A DNA stretch of 64,000 nucleotides. Origin: Occallatibacter riparius. GTDB taxonomy: Bacteria > Acidobacteriota > Terriglobia > Terriglobales > Acidobacteriaceae. The stretch spans positions 1,426,001 to 1,490,000 of the forward strand of contig NZ_CP093313.1 of NCBI RefSeq assembly GCF_025264625.1, in the 5' to 3' direction. Of this stretch, positions 1-8,847 are shown piece after piece; within the stretch, counting starts at the first letter, position 1; every line of letters begins with the position of its first letter. Under the pieces are notes generated by a model that saw only the letters and a program-made list of their open reading frames with translations, was not told the DNA's origin and ran no database searches. The position numbers and the translations under genes are program-made.

Positions 1-458
1 TCGGTGTCGTGAGTTTCAGGATTGAAGATGAACACGGCGCCAACTTTTTGATCAGCGGTGTAGACCAGTCCCTTCGAGTCGACGGCAATGCCGTAGGGGC
101 CGATGAGCTGAAACGGGAAATTCTTGGTGCTGGCCTTTTCCTGGTCGGTCTGGCCGCCGGCGAGGCGATCCATCCAGCTCGCCTTGGGTTTGGTGGTCTG
201 TGCAGAGTAGTCGATCTTGCTGCCGGCAAAGTAATCGAGCCACTTGATGCGTGCAACGTTGGGGGGGCTGGGCCAGGCCAGCTTTTTGGGATCGAAGGGG
301 AACTTCCGCGGCCCCTCTACGACGGCAGGCGATGCTGCATTGGCCTTCTTTTTCTTTTCTGCGCGCGCGGTGAAAGGAATGATAAGAGCGAGCGCGGCGA
401 GCAGAAGCAGAATCGCGGAGCGGCGGGTGCGAGTTGGGTTCAAAGAAGTACGAAGCAT
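1..458 (-). CDS. NHL-repeat beta-propeller protein, secreted (C-terminal part missing)
   Basis: The gene runs off the left edge, so only its first 152 residues are seen. They begin with a signal peptide (Arg-rich start, hydrophobic run around residues 14-30, then ARA). After a basic linker, the motif PYGIAVDSKG near residue 125 and the following VFIFN are a typical first NHL blade. The arrangement (linker with an AG motif, then PYGIAVDS) matches the complete NHL protein at 17431-18528, so the two are probably paralogues. It lies 12 bases downstream of the 16-heme cytochrome on the same strand, most likely in one operon. The role of NHL propellers in such cytochrome loci is unproven; binding or scaffolding outside the cytoplasmic membrane is inferred. 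Confidence 0.8.
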   Translation of the reverse strand, partial: MLRTSLNPTRTRRSAILLLLAALALIIPFTARAEKKKKANAASPAVVEGPRKFPFDPKKLAWPSPPNVARIKWLDYFAGSKIDYSAQTTKPKASWMDRLAGGQTDQEKASTKNFPFQLIGPYGIAVDSKGLVYTADQKVGAVFIFNPETHDT

Positions 459-470
459 TTGAATCTCCAG

Positions 471-1970
471 CTATTTCCCGGGGGAAGTAGTCTCCTTCAT
501 GTTCATCCGGTTCTTGTGGCAGTTGTCGCAGAAGGCCAAGTTGTTAGCCTGGTCTTTGACGAGAAGCCCAGGCTGCGCCGATGCATGCGGCTGGTGGCAC
601 GATAGACAGCTCAACGGAGTGCGAACCCTGGACTGGTTGCTCGGATCCATCACGTCGGAAACGGGATGGTATTCGACTGGATGGCCGAGCCCAAAGCGCA
701 GCGGCAGAACCGGCACTTTGTTCTTTTGGTAGTAGTCCTCAGGCAGTTTCACTGAGCCGTTGAAGATGGTCAGCAGCTTCTCGCCCTCGACGTGTTTGGG
801 AGCCGAATCGGGTCCGTGGCACTCGAGGCACAGGGCGTTACCTTTGGCGCGGAGCAGATGCTCGTTGTCGCCGCCGTGGGGTGTATGGCATGTGGCGCAT
901 CCCTGCTCAAAGGCGGGCTGGTGATGAACCGATTTCTTGCGCAGGTCGTCGATGTCGCTGTGGCACGTAGTGCAGATGTTTACTGCATCGGTCTTGGGCA
1001 GGCCGGGCTGCTTGCTGGCATGGGGATTGTGGCAGTCCGTACAGTCGCCCGCGGCGCCTGGGTGCTGCACCTTGGCAGTTTCGATGGCCTTGGCCTTGTC
1101 ATCATGGCACGTGACGCAGAGCGCTTTGACGTCAGTCTGGGTGAGCACCACCTTGCCGTCTTTGGCGGGCGCATGACAGGTGTCGCAGCCATTGCCCTGG
1201 AAGGGCACATGCTGGAACTTCACCATCAGTTTGGGCGAATCGGACTGGTGCGGATCATGGCATTGCGTGCAGTTGGCCGTGGCGAACGGCTGGCCGTTGT
1301 GCGCCTTCACAAGAGCGGCGTCTTTGGCATCGTGGCAGTCGAGGCAGAGAGCCGGGGCGGCCTTGGTGAGATGGAAGTGGTTTTCCTGCGTGGGCTCAGC
1401 ACCGGTTTTGTGGGTGGTGTGGCAGGTGTCGCAGCCTCCATCGAGAGCGAGGTGATGGCTGCCCTTTTCCGGGACATTCAACCCCTGCTTGTGGCACTGC
1501 AGGCAGAGGTTCTCCTTCTCACTGCCGGACTCCGCTTTGAGCAGCTGGTTCGGGTTATCGCTGCTGTGCGGGTCGTGGCAGGTGGTGCAGTCACGCACGG
1601 CCGGAGGATGGACCCTGCCTTTGATATCCGCCGCTTTCTTGTCTGCGTGGCAGGTTAGGCAAAGAGCGCCGGTAGTTGCCGTGATGAGCTTGACGCGGGT
1701 CACATCCTTGTTCACGCGGATCTCATGGCAACTGAGACATCCAGCGGCGATTGCTGTGTGGACGTGCTTACCCTTGGATTTCTCCTCATGGCACTCGAGG
1801 CACTTTTTCGCGTCGGTGTTCTTGTCGAGCGGGACGGGGTGAACCGCGGCGTGTGCGCGGGAGGCAAACATGACGGACAGAAAGAGGATGGAGGCAAGAA
1901 GAAGCCACCGGCGGACGTGTCTCCGGCGGGCCGGATGCGAGAACGGGGCGTATTGCGAGAGCGGCATCAT
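471..1970 (-). CDS. Secreted 16-heme c-type cytochrome
   Basis: This 499-residue exported protein has sixteen CXXCH heme-attachment motifs (CLECH near the N-terminus to CDNCH near the C-terminus), many in the doubled pattern with a nearby second His (CTTCHDPH, CDTCHTTH). A basic stretch and a hydrophobic run ending ASRAHA form the signal peptide. The ATG at 1970 was preferred: the frame stays open to a TTG at 2084, but that adds 38 residues before the signal peptide. No domain other than doubled-CXXCH units is visible. It probably transfers electrons in the periplasm or at the cell surface. The NHL gene follows 12 bases downstream, and the tetraheme gene at 2316 is divergent, so the two may share control sequences. 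The physiological partner is unknown. Confidence 0.9.
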   Translation of the reverse strand: MMPLSQYAPFSHPARRRHVRRWLLLASILFLSVMFASRAHAAVHPVPLDKNTDAKKCLECHEEKSKGKHVHTAIAAGCLSCHEIRVNKDVTRVKLITATTGALCLTCHADKKAADIKGRVHPPAVRDCTTCHDPHSSDNPNQLLKAESGSEKENLCLQCHKQGLNVPEKGSHHLALDGGCDTCHTTHKTGAEPTQENHFHLTKAAPALCLDCHDAKDAALVKAHNGQPFATANCTQCHDPHQSDSPKLMVKFQHVPFQGNGCDTCHAPAKDGKVVLTQTDVKALCVTCHDDKAKAIETAKVQHPGAAGDCTDCHNPHASKQPGLPKTDAVNICTTCHSDIDDLRKKSVHHQPAFEQGCATCHTPHGGDNEHLLRAKGNALCLECHGPDSAPKHVEGEKLLTIFNGSVKLPEDYYQKNKVPVLPLRFGLGHPVEYHPVSDVMDPSNQSRVRTPLSCLSCHQPHASAQPGLLVKDQANNLAFCDNCHKNRMNMKETTSPGK

Positions 1971-2315
1971 ACGGTTCCGAAGCCTGAAAACTGAGACGAA
2001 GGTATCAGAACGCGGCTGAAGCAAGGATGCCGGGGAAGTTCTGAACCGACGTAGCTGAGTCAGGTTCACGGAATCATTAGACAAGGTCCCCCAAAAAGTG
2101 ACGGTGATTTAGAACACATCTCTAATGGGTGGTGGCCGTTGTAAGAGGCTTGGGGATTGCCGGGCGCGGCAGTCCGGGTTGCAGTCCGGATTTGGAACAC
2201 GTTAATGACCGCGCCTGGGCAGCGGCGTCGCGCTTCCCCAATTACCAGCGTCCGGCTCCCCCGCTCAACTTCTTCTAATTTTTGGTCGATGGGCTCCTAA
2301 GAGGACGCTCATCCG
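1971..2315. other. Divergent intergenic control region between two cytochrome genes
   Basis: This stretch of about 345 bases must carry the promoters for the leftward 16-heme operon and the rightward tetraheme gene. A short direct repeat, GCAGTCCGG, occurs at 2169-2177 and 2181-2189 (12-base period). I could not see convincing -35/-10 pairs, and no full Crp-type palindrome like those at the other cytochrome locus. A TTG-initiated extension of the 16-heme frame reaches 2084 but has no support. Confidence 0.5.
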
Positions 2316-3182
2316 ATGAAGGTAATCGCGCTGGTTTCGATTGTGTTGATGGTGGGGTCATGTCTTGGCTGGGGGGAGATTTCGGCCCCTGCGAGCGATG
2401 TGCTGGGTGCCCATTTGAGTTTTGGGCGGGGGTGCTCGGCCTGTCATGCGCCTCACATTGGGCCGGTCGGGAATGGCGCGGCTACCACGGTTGACGCCGA
2501 GAGAGGTATGCAAGCCCTATGGGGTGAGGATGTTACCGGGCTTTATGCGAAGATGATCGGCACGGGAGACAACGGGCAGGATGTCGAGGCTCCGTCTTCG
2601 AGCCCCTCGGCCGGGACTCCGGACGTAATGGGCGTGACAGCGTGCATGAGCTGCCACGACGGTAATCTAGCTTCCCGGGCAATCATGAAGAACGAGGCCT
2701 ACGAAAGGGTGCCCGTCACGTACGGTAAGTTCAACGATTTGCCTACGTTTCTGGCGGATGGGTCGCCATTCGGGGAGCTGTTCAACCACCATCCTGTGGG
2801 TCTGAGCGTGGTGATACCGTGCGGAGGCGAGGATGGGTGGGACTGCTCCTCGTCGGAGGGCGTGATCAACATGAATGGGACGCGATCGAGCCTGTTCGTT
2901 AAGAACTACGGGATGTTCGTTAAACCGGGCAAGTACAACAACCAGCCGGTGGTGGTGTGCACGACGTGTCACGATCCGCACGTGATGGACGTGGTGAATG
3001 TGGGACCCAAGACCAGGTCGGGACTCCCGAGGGGGCGCTACACGACAATGTTCTTCCTGCGGGGGCCGTACAACACGTCGAGCACGATCCATGGCAATAA
3101 TCAGGCAGCTCAATTCTGCCGGCAGTGCCACGCGGCGGAGTCGAACGAGATGAATGGAGGGTCGGAGGCGACTATTACGTAG
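2316..3182 (+). CDS. Secreted tetraheme c-type cytochrome (OmcE-like composition)
   Basis: This 288-residue protein has a hydrophobic export signal and four CXXCH motifs (CSACH, CMSCH, CTTCH, CRQCH). Four further histidines are conserved with the paralogue at 21516-22427: in GAHL before heme 1, in CHAPH, in HPVG and in DPHVM. That is enough to give every heme a second axial His. A Cys pair (CGGEDGWDC) is also shared and could form a disulfide. The N-terminal block SDVLGAHL and the C-terminal block QFCRQCH are almost identical in the two proteins. AAGAGGA before the ATG serves as ribosome binding site. A lipobox-like VGSC is present at the signal end, so lipidation is possible but uncertain. 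Likely periplasmic or extracellular electron carrier; filament formation is only a hypothesis. Confidence 0.88.
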   Translation: MKVIALVSIVLMVGSCLGWGEISAPASDVLGAHLSFGRGCSACHAPHIGPVGNGAATTVDAERGMQALWGEDVTGLYAKMIGTGDNGQDVEAPSSSPSAGTPDVMGVTACMSCHDGNLASRAIMKNEAYERVPVTYGKFNDLPTFLADGSPFGELFNHHPVGLSVVIPCGGEDGWDCSSSEGVINMNGTRSSLFVKNYGMFVKPGKYNNQPVVVCTTCHDPHVMDVVNVGPKTRSGLPRGRYTTMFFLRGPYNTSSTIHGNNQAAQFCRQCHAAESNEMNGGSEATIT

Positions 3183-3353
3183 TGGCGAGCTTTCTGTATG
3201 CGGCCTGCCGGGCCGGGCTCGGAAGCGGGCGGTCCGTTCTGAATCATTCCTGATCGTTCTCATCTTCAACTTGCGTAGAATTCTGCTGCGCCAAGCCGGT
3301 GTGCATCCACCGGCTGAGACTCTTCCCTTCCGAGGCGCAAGCAGGAGACGAGC

Positions 3354-4277
3354 ATGACGATAGAAGCATGGGGGATGCTGGCCACAGGTGTGGCTGCGCT
3401 GGCAGCGGGGCTGATCCTGGCACGGGGGCGCTGGAGAGCCGCGAGCGGAGCGAAGCGTGTGCTGCTGCTGGGTCCTATTTTCGAGGCCGTGGCGCTGGCG
3501 ATGTTTGCGGCGGAGCATTTCACGGCGGCGCGGGAACTGATGGGGATCGTTCCGCTGTGGCTGCCCTTACCTTTGTTCTGGACCTGGTTTGTGGGCGTGG
3601 CGTGGGTCGCAGCGGCGGTGAGTTTGATCGCTTGGCGGCAGGTGCGTTGGTCGGCGATGGGAACCTCCCTGCTGATGCTGATCATTGTGATCACGGTGTC
3701 GCTGCCGGGTTTGTCGAGGCATCTGCACGATAGATTCTCCTGGATTCTGACGGTGCGCGAGACATCGTTCGCGGGCGGAGCGATGGTGCTGGCTGGGAGC
3801 GTGTGGGGATCAGGAGAGACTGGCCGGGTGCTGATGCGGGTTGGGCGCTGGATTGTCGCGTTGGTGATGGTGTTCTACGCGATAGAGCACTTTTTGTATC
3901 CGCGGTTTGTTCCTGGGGTTCCGCTCGAGAAGCCGTTGCCGGGGTGGGTGCCAGGGGGCTGGCTGCTTGCCTACGTGGTGGGAGCGAGCCTGCTGGCGGC
4001 CGGAATTGGGTTGATGGTTCCACGGAAGGCGCAAGTGGCGGCCGCGGGTTGCGGGACTGTTCTGCTGCTGCTGACGGCCTTTTTCTACGTTCCAATGTTC
4101 TTTACCCAGATGCAGACGCCGGCGGGGGCGGTGGAGGGACTGAACTACATCGGCGACACCATGCTGTTTGCGGCGACAGTGTTGCTGGCGGGGCGGAGTG
4201 CGGAGCGCAGAGACTGCGTCGGTGACAGAAGAGCCGCCGAACCCATTCTTACCAAGGCTAAAGCCCACGCCCTTTGA
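3354..4277 (+). CDS. Polytopic membrane protein with internal duplication, function unknown
   Basis: This 307-residue protein has about eight hydrophobic segments. Its two halves look related: the pattern (F/Y)A(A/I)EHF followed by a Pro-rich loop and a W-rich helix appears near residues 50-95 and again near 175-225. That suggests a duplicated four-helix unit, reminiscent of DoxX-like proteins, though I would not assign that family firmly. AGGAG lies 7 bases before the ATG. It follows the tetraheme gene by 171 bases on the same strand and may or may not be cotranscribed. No catalytic motif is visible. Confidence 0.72.
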   Translation: MTIEAWGMLATGVAALAAGLILARGRWRAASGAKRVLLLGPIFEAVALAMFAAEHFTAARELMGIVPLWLPLPLFWTWFVGVAWVAAAVSLIAWRQVRWSAMGTSLLMLIIVITVSLPGLSRHLHDRFSWILTVRETSFAGGAMVLAGSVWGSGETGRVLMRVGRWIVALVMVFYAIEHFLYPRFVPGVPLEKPLPGWVPGGWLLAYVVGASLLAAGIGLMVPRKAQVAAAGCGTVLLLLTAFFYVPMFFTQMQTPAGAVEGLNYIGDTMLFAATVLLAGRSAERRDCVGDRRAAEPILTKAKAHAL

Positions 4278-4368
4278 TGGAGCCTCTCGGCACGATGGAA
4301 GGCGTGCCTTTCACAAGGCTTCTGTTCCCTTTGATCTTTGTGAAGTTTGACGCGGCTGCGCGGTCTAG

Positions 4369-5301
4369 CTACACGCCCTGAAGGACAGGGCGGTGCAGGG
4401 GGGTGGCTTCCCGGACGGCGCTCGGTCCCTCGACACTGCGCACCGGGACGCGGGCCAGTTCCCATGCGGAGCGGTCTTTCATCAGGCAAGAGACCAGGGC
4501 GGTGTGCATGGCATGGCCGGCGCGCTCAGCCACAACTCGGCCTTCAATGCGATGGCCAGCCAAGGCGAGGTCGCCGATGAGGTCGAGGACCTTGTGGCGT
4601 ACATACTCGTCGCCGAAGCGGAGGGGGCCGTTTTCGGGGCCGTGCTTGCCAAGGATGATGGCGTTTTCTTCGCTGGCACCGCGGATAAGGCCCATATCGC
4701 GGAGGCGCTGCTCGTCGGCCTTGTAGCCGAAGGTGCGAGCGGCGGCGATGAGGGAGCCATAGGTCTCGGCGGCGAGATCAACGGAAGTGCTCTGGCGACC
4801 GATGGGGGCCGGGAAGTCGATGGTGTAGTCGATGGTGTAACCGGAGCCGGGGTAGACGCCGATGAACTTGTCGCCCTCCCGCACTTCGACGGGCTTGAGG
4901 ATGCGGATGTGTTCCCGCTTGCGGCGCTGGGACTGGATGCCGACCCTCTGAATGGCTTCGACGTAGGGGAGCGCACTGCCGTCGAGAATGGGAACTTCGA
5001 GGTTGTCGACCTCAATGATGACATTGTCAATGCCCATGCCGATGAGGGCCGAAAGCAGGTGCTCGGTGGTAGAGATGAGCACGCCCTGGCGCATGAGACT
5101 GGTAGCGTAGCTGACCTTTGCGACGTTGCGGCCGATGGCGGCGATCTCGAAGTTGTCGAGGTCAGTGCGGCGGAAGACGACGCCGGAACCGCCGGGCGCG
5201 GGAAGCAGGCGCATGCTGACCTGGGCGCCGGAGTGCAGACCGATTCCTGAGAAATCGATGGCTTCGGCAATGGTCTGTTCCAGGTGGTCGTGTTGCGCCA
5301 A
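4369..5301 (-). CDS. lpxC: UDP-3-O-acyl-N-acetylglucosamine deacetylase (LpxC)
   Basis: LpxC catalyses the first committed step of lipid A synthesis, a zinc-dependent deacetylation in the cytoplasm. The 310-residue length is normal for the family. All key residues are present: Glu80 and His81 in TTEHLLSAL, His236 and Asp240 in HKVLDLIGD as the other zinc ligands, and His263 in AGHAMHTAL as acid/base. The start is a TTG at 5301, supported by GGAG about 7 bases upstream and by the usual N-terminal LEQTI. The gene is on its own here, not in a cell-division cluster. Its presence shows a Gram-negative envelope with lipid A. Confidence 0.97.
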   Translation of the reverse strand: MAQHDHLEQTIAEAIDFSGIGLHSGAQVSMRLLPAPGGSGVVFRRTDLDNFEIAAIGRNVAKVSYATSLMRQGVLISTTEHLLSALIGMGIDNVIIEVDNLEVPILDGSALPYVEAIQRVGIQSQRRKREHIRILKPVEVREGDKFIGVYPGSGYTIDYTIDFPAPIGRQSTSVDLAAETYGSLIAAARTFGYKADEQRLRDMGLIRGASEENAIILGKHGPENGPLRFGDEYVRHKVLDLIGDLALAGHRIEGRVVAERAGHAMHTALVSCLMKDRSAWELARVPVRSVEGPSAVREATPLHRPVLQGV

Positions 5302-5507
5302 AGGTCTGCTCCAACAGTTCAGTTCGGGATCTTACCAACAGGTTAGACGCAGATTACAAGATAAGCAGTGTGGCATTTTTGCAACACAGTGGTGCGCTAA
5401 ACCGCCATTTTCGAGCAACTTGATCTGGCGCAAGGATCGCAAATCGAGCTGCCGGAAGGAGTTGCCGGGACGCCGGAGCCATCCCGAAATCCGCGCCGAT
5501 CATCGGA

Positions 5508-6197
5508 ATGCGGGGTACCAAAGCGGGTACGGGGGGCGGATTGCTCACGACGATTGCATGGATTTCTATTGGATTGGCCTTCGCCAGCGCGATTTGGATA
5601 GCAGCGGATGAAACGCGACACCCACAAAAAATGGGGGTGATGAACGTGGTGTGGCCGGTCTCTGCACTCTACTTCAGCGTGCTGGCGGTATGGGCGTATT
5701 ACCGGTTGGGGCGGAAGAGCGGTGAGCACCATGGCTCCAAACACGACGAGCCGACGGCTGGGCAGGTGGCGGTCGGGACAAGCCATTGCGGAGCGGGGTG
5801 CATGCTGGCGGACGTGGGCGCGGAGTTTGCGATTGCGGCAGGGGGAATTACGCTGCTGGGCTCGGTTCTGCTGGCCGAATATGCCATCGATCTGGCGGCG
5901 GCATGGGCGCTGGGAATTGTGTTTCAGTACTTCGCCATTCAGCCGATGCGGAAGCTGCCTGTGGGGCAGGCGCTGCTGGCGGCGATGAAGGCTGATACGT
6001 TGTCGATCCTTGCGTTCCAGGTGGGGATGTACGGGTGGATGGCGCTGACGTATTTTGTGCTTTTCCCAAAGCCGCATCTGACGCCGTTCGAACCCGGGTA
6101 TTGGCTAATGATGCAGGCAGGGATGATCTGCGGGTTTGCGACGAGCTATCCGATGAACCGGTTTCTGATCCGCAAGGGGTGGAAGGAGGCGATGTAG
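5508..6197 (+). CDS. DUF4396 family membrane protein
   Basis: This 229-residue protein has about six hydrophobic segments. The His/Cys cluster SHCGAGC at residues 92-98 followed by MLADVGAE is the hallmark of DUF4396 proteins, which are of unknown function but are sometimes found near copper or heavy-metal genes. The Cys/His cluster could bind a metal. The central membrane block and the C-terminal MNRFLIRKGWKEAM also fit the family. There is no clear ribosome binding site before the ATG at 5508. It is divergent from lpxC with no obvious functional link. Confidence 0.75.
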   Translation: MRGTKAGTGGGLLTTIAWISIGLAFASAIWIAADETRHPQKMGVMNVVWPVSALYFSVLAVWAYYRLGRKSGEHHGSKHDEPTAGQVAVGTSHCGAGCMLADVGAEFAIAAGGITLLGSVLLAEYAIDLAAAWALGIVFQYFAIQPMRKLPVGQALLAAMKADTLSILAFQVGMYGWMALTYFVLFPKPHLTPFEPGYWLMMQAGMICGFATSYPMNRFLIRKGWKEAM

Positions 6198-6300
6198 GCC
6201 TCTGCGATGCGGCGGACCGCGGCTTAGAATGGGAAGCACGCTTGTTGGATTGAGGATCAATTTGCTGAAAACAAGTTCTGTGGCGGAGAGCAGTGTTCCC

Positions 6301-7440
6301 ATGCGGGCGCTGCTGGCGGGGGCGCGGGAGAAGGAAACGGCTCTGGTGGAGCTGATCCAGAGGCTGGTCCGGGTGGAATCGCCCTCCGATGACAAGGATG
6401 CGGTGGATGGCTGCGGAGCGCTCGTGACGGAACATGCGACTGCGCTGGGCGGACGGGTGAAGGTGCACCGGCAGAGAGCCTTCGGAGACGCGATTGAGGT
6501 GCGATTCGGGCCGCGGAAGAAGACGGCCGAGCGGGTGATGCTGCTGGGCCATATCGACACGGTGTGGCCGGTGGGTACGCTGAAGACAATGCCCTGCCGG
6601 GTGGGGGAGGGGCGGCTCTGGGGTCCGGGGACGCTCGACATGAAGGCGGGCGTGGCGATGGGGCTGACGGCGGCCGAGATGCTGACCGAAGCGGGGATGC
6701 TGGATCGCGAAGTGGTCCTGCTGCTGAACAGCGATGAGGAGGTCGGCAGTCCAGTTTCGCGGCCGGTCACGGAGAAACTGGCACAGGAGTGCAGTGCAGT
6801 CTACGTGCTGGAACCGGCGCAGGTGCTGGCATACAAGACGGCGCGCAAGGGCACGGGCAACTGGCGGATTGAAATCAAGGGAGTTGCAGCCCATGCAGGG
6901 GTGGATTTCGAGAAAGGCGCGAGCGCGCTGCGAGAGCTTGCCCGGGTGGTTGAGACGGTGAGCGGCTGGACCGACCTAAAGCGAGGACTGACCATCAGCG
7001 TAGGGCTTGCGGCAGGCGGATCGAAGACGAACGTGATTCCGGCAGAGGCTTGGGCCGAGGTGGATGGGCGTATTGCGCGGATCGCGGACGGCGCGCGGAT
7101 CGAGCAGAAGTTTGCGAGGCTGAGGGCGGTGGACAAGAGGTGTTCGGTGACGGTGACTGGCGGAATCAACCGGCCTCCGATGGAGCGGACGCGAGGGACC
7201 GTCGCGCTCTATCAGCGGGCGCGGGCGCTCGCGGCGGACTTGGGGCTGGAGTTGGACGAGGCGGCGACGGGCGGCGCGTCGGATGGTAATTTCACTTCGG
7301 CCCTGGGCATCGCGACGCTGGACGGTATGGGAGCGGTGGGGGAAGGTGCACATGCAACGCACGAGTCGATCGCGCTGGAGCACCTGGCGCCGAGGACGGC
7401 GCTGCTGGCGGGAATGATTGCGGGAGCCGGAGTTCGATAG
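6301..7440 (+). CDS. M20 family metallopeptidase (carboxypeptidase G2-like)
   Basis: This enzyme has the full M20 zinc-peptidase signature: GHIDTV with His84 and Asp86, GPGTLDMKAG with bridging Asp113, and NSDEEVGS with the catalytic Glu pair 146/147. The dimerisation domain is interposed around residues 170-290. Similarity is closest to glutamate carboxypeptidases (CPG2 type), which remove C-terminal Glu from folates or peptides; the true substrate is unknown. The ATG at 6301 was chosen because GGAGAG lies 10 bases upstream and the start distance then fits the family. An upstream in-frame ATG at 6229 would add 24 unremarkable residues. No export signal is seen, so it is probably cytoplasmic. 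Confidence 0.88.
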   Translation: MRALLAGAREKETALVELIQRLVRVESPSDDKDAVDGCGALVTEHATALGGRVKVHRQRAFGDAIEVRFGPRKKTAERVMLLGHIDTVWPVGTLKTMPCRVGEGRLWGPGTLDMKAGVAMGLTAAEMLTEAGMLDREVVLLLNSDEEVGSPVSRPVTEKLAQECSAVYVLEPAQVLAYKTARKGTGNWRIEIKGVAAHAGVDFEKGASALRELARVVETVSGWTDLKRGLTISVGLAAGGSKTNVIPAEAWAEVDGRIARIADGARIEQKFARLRAVDKRCSVTVTGGINRPPMERTRGTVALYQRARALAADLGLELDEAATGGASDGNFTSALGIATLDGMGAVGEGAHATHESIALEHLAPRTALLAGMIAGAGVR

Positions 7441-7443
7441 CCG

Positions 7444-7920
7444 CTACTTGGATGCTGTCGTGGCGCGGGATTCGGTGACGACGGCGCGCAGGCCGGATGG
7501 AGTCTTTCTGCGCCATCCTCCGACGATTGCGCCGGTGAGCATCATGCCGATAAGCCAGAAGCCTGCGTTGATTCCGAAGAGACCAGGCTTGACCTCGAAG
7601 GCGTACTCGGTGGCGAAGGTGGTGAAGACAAAGCTCGCCCAAACGGCCGCGCCGACGCGGATGCCGCGCACAGCGGTCTGCGGTCCGGTGAGCTGCACGG
7701 TACAGGAGATGGCGGCGGCAATGATGGCGGCCATGGCGAAGGCGGTGAGGTAAGGCAGGGCCGGGCTGACTCCGGAGTTCATGAGCTGCTCGCGGGTGCT
7801 GGCGATGCCTTGAAGCCACGGTTTCTGGAACGCGGTGTACCAGACGGCTTCAAGGAAGAACGTGGCAAGCGCCGCGGCGAGAATGGCCCAGTAGTTGAGT
7901 TGGACCCGCGATTGACTCAT
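7444..7920 (-). CDS. DUF1761 family membrane protein
   Basis: This 158-residue protein has four hydrophobic segments and the DUF1761 signature FLEAVWYTAFQKPW in the first helix region, with the conserved glycine-rich last helix. The function of the family is unknown. The ATG at 7920 is preferred because GGAGG lies 6 bases upstream; seven more residues would be possible from 7941 without support. The gene converges with the M20 peptidase, the stop codons being three bases apart. Confidence 0.8.
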   Translation of the reverse strand: MSQSRVQLNYWAILAAALATFFLEAVWYTAFQKPWLQGIASTREQLMNSGVSPALPYLTAFAMAAIIAAAISCTVQLTGPQTAVRGIRVGAAVWASFVFTTFATEYAFEVKPGLFGINAGFWLIGMMLTGAIVGGWRRKTPSGLRAVVTESRATTASK

Positions 7921-8043
7921 GTCATCCTCCGCGCCGAGCAATGGGATTCAGCAGAAACGAAGAGATTGTAGACAGCAATCGAAGCGGAAAGCTACTGGTA
8001 ATAGAGAGAAGCCGGCGGGGCGCTAACCAATCCAAGGTGAGGG

Positions 8044-8847
8044 CTAGTCGAGGCGAGTCAAGAAGGCTTCGCCTTCCTGGGGGCGAAGGCGCTGGGCAAT
8101 GGATTCTGCCTGCTGGCGGTTGTCGCCTGGGGGCCGGATACGGACCCAATAGCTGTCTTCGCCGGGGAACTCGATCACATTGGCGTCAGGGTATTTGTGC
8201 TGAAGCTGGTCCTTGAGCTTGTGGGCTTCGCGCTCGCGGTGGAAGGCGCCGATCTGGACGCACCAGCGGCCGCCGGTGTCGATGGGCTTGGGGGTCTCGT
8301 AGACGTCGATGCGGACCTGGGCGAGGCCGACGCGGTAGACGCCGGTGGCTTTTGCCGAGGCGATGGTCAGATCAAGGATGCGGCCGTCGACGAACGGGCC
8401 GCGGTCCGTGATGCGCATGGCCGAGGTCTGGCCGGTTTTCATGTTGGTGACCACGATGAGCGAGCCCATGGGCAGGGTGCGATGGGCGGCGGTCAGGGCA
8501 CGGTCATCGAAGATCTGGCCGTTGGCGGCTTTGCGGCCCCGGTAGGCGGTGTACCAGGTGGCGTAACCGGTCTCAGTGCGGATGGGGCGGTGGGTGTTGA
8601 CGTACTCGATGTCCTCCGCGCTGACTCCGCCGGCCGGCACTGTCGTGATGGGAATGCGGCCGCGGGAACGCTGTGGTTGGTTGGCAGGAGGGGTGAGCTG
8701 GGCGAGTTCCTGGGGCGGCGCGGTGGGGGGAGCCTTGCTGGTCTTCTTGTGATGGGCGCAGCCGGCGAGCAGTGCGCATACGAGCGCAAGGAGGGCTCCG
8801 CCGCGGAGGCGGTGCAGCTTGGCGCCGGTGTTGCAGCCGAAGGTCAG
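8044..8847 (-). CDS. rlpA: RlpA family septal ring lytic transglycosylase, lipoprotein, with SPOR domain; probable CTG start
   Basis: RlpA cleaves naked glycan strands of peptidoglycan at the septum or cell pole. The double-psi beta-barrel domain is clear (ATWYTAYRGRKAANGQ, then TDRGPFVDGRILDLT), and the last 75 residues form a SPOR domain (WCVQIGAF). The first standard start in frame is a GTG at 8640, which would leave no export signal. Reading upstream, the frame stays open and encodes a lipoprotein signal (ALLALVCALLAGC followed by AHHKK). The only good initiation signal there is a CTG at 8845-8847. It overlaps the TGA of the upstream gene (CTGA) and has AAAGGA 8 bases before it. I therefore propose a 267-residue lipoprotein starting with CTG, translationally coupled to its neighbour. 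Without this start, export is hard to explain. Confidence 0.85.
   Translation of the reverse strand: MTFGCNTGAKLHRLRGGALLALVCALLAGCAHHKKTSKAPPTAPPQELAQLTPPANQPQRSRGRIPITTVPAGGVSAEDIEYVNTHRPIRTETGYATWYTAYRGRKAANGQIFDDRALTAAHRTLPMGSLIVVTNMKTGQTSAMRITDRGPFVDGRILDLTIASAKATGVYRVGLAQVRIDVYETPKPIDTGGRWCVQIGAFHREREAHKLKDQLQHKYPDANVIEFPGEDSYWVRIRPPGDNRQQAESIAQRLRPQEGEAFLTRLD

Noticed and set aside
792..1658. Plus-strand open frame of 288 codons
   Set aside because: Antisense of sixteen CXXCH repeats; its Val/Ala/Gly repetition is produced by the heme-motif codons.
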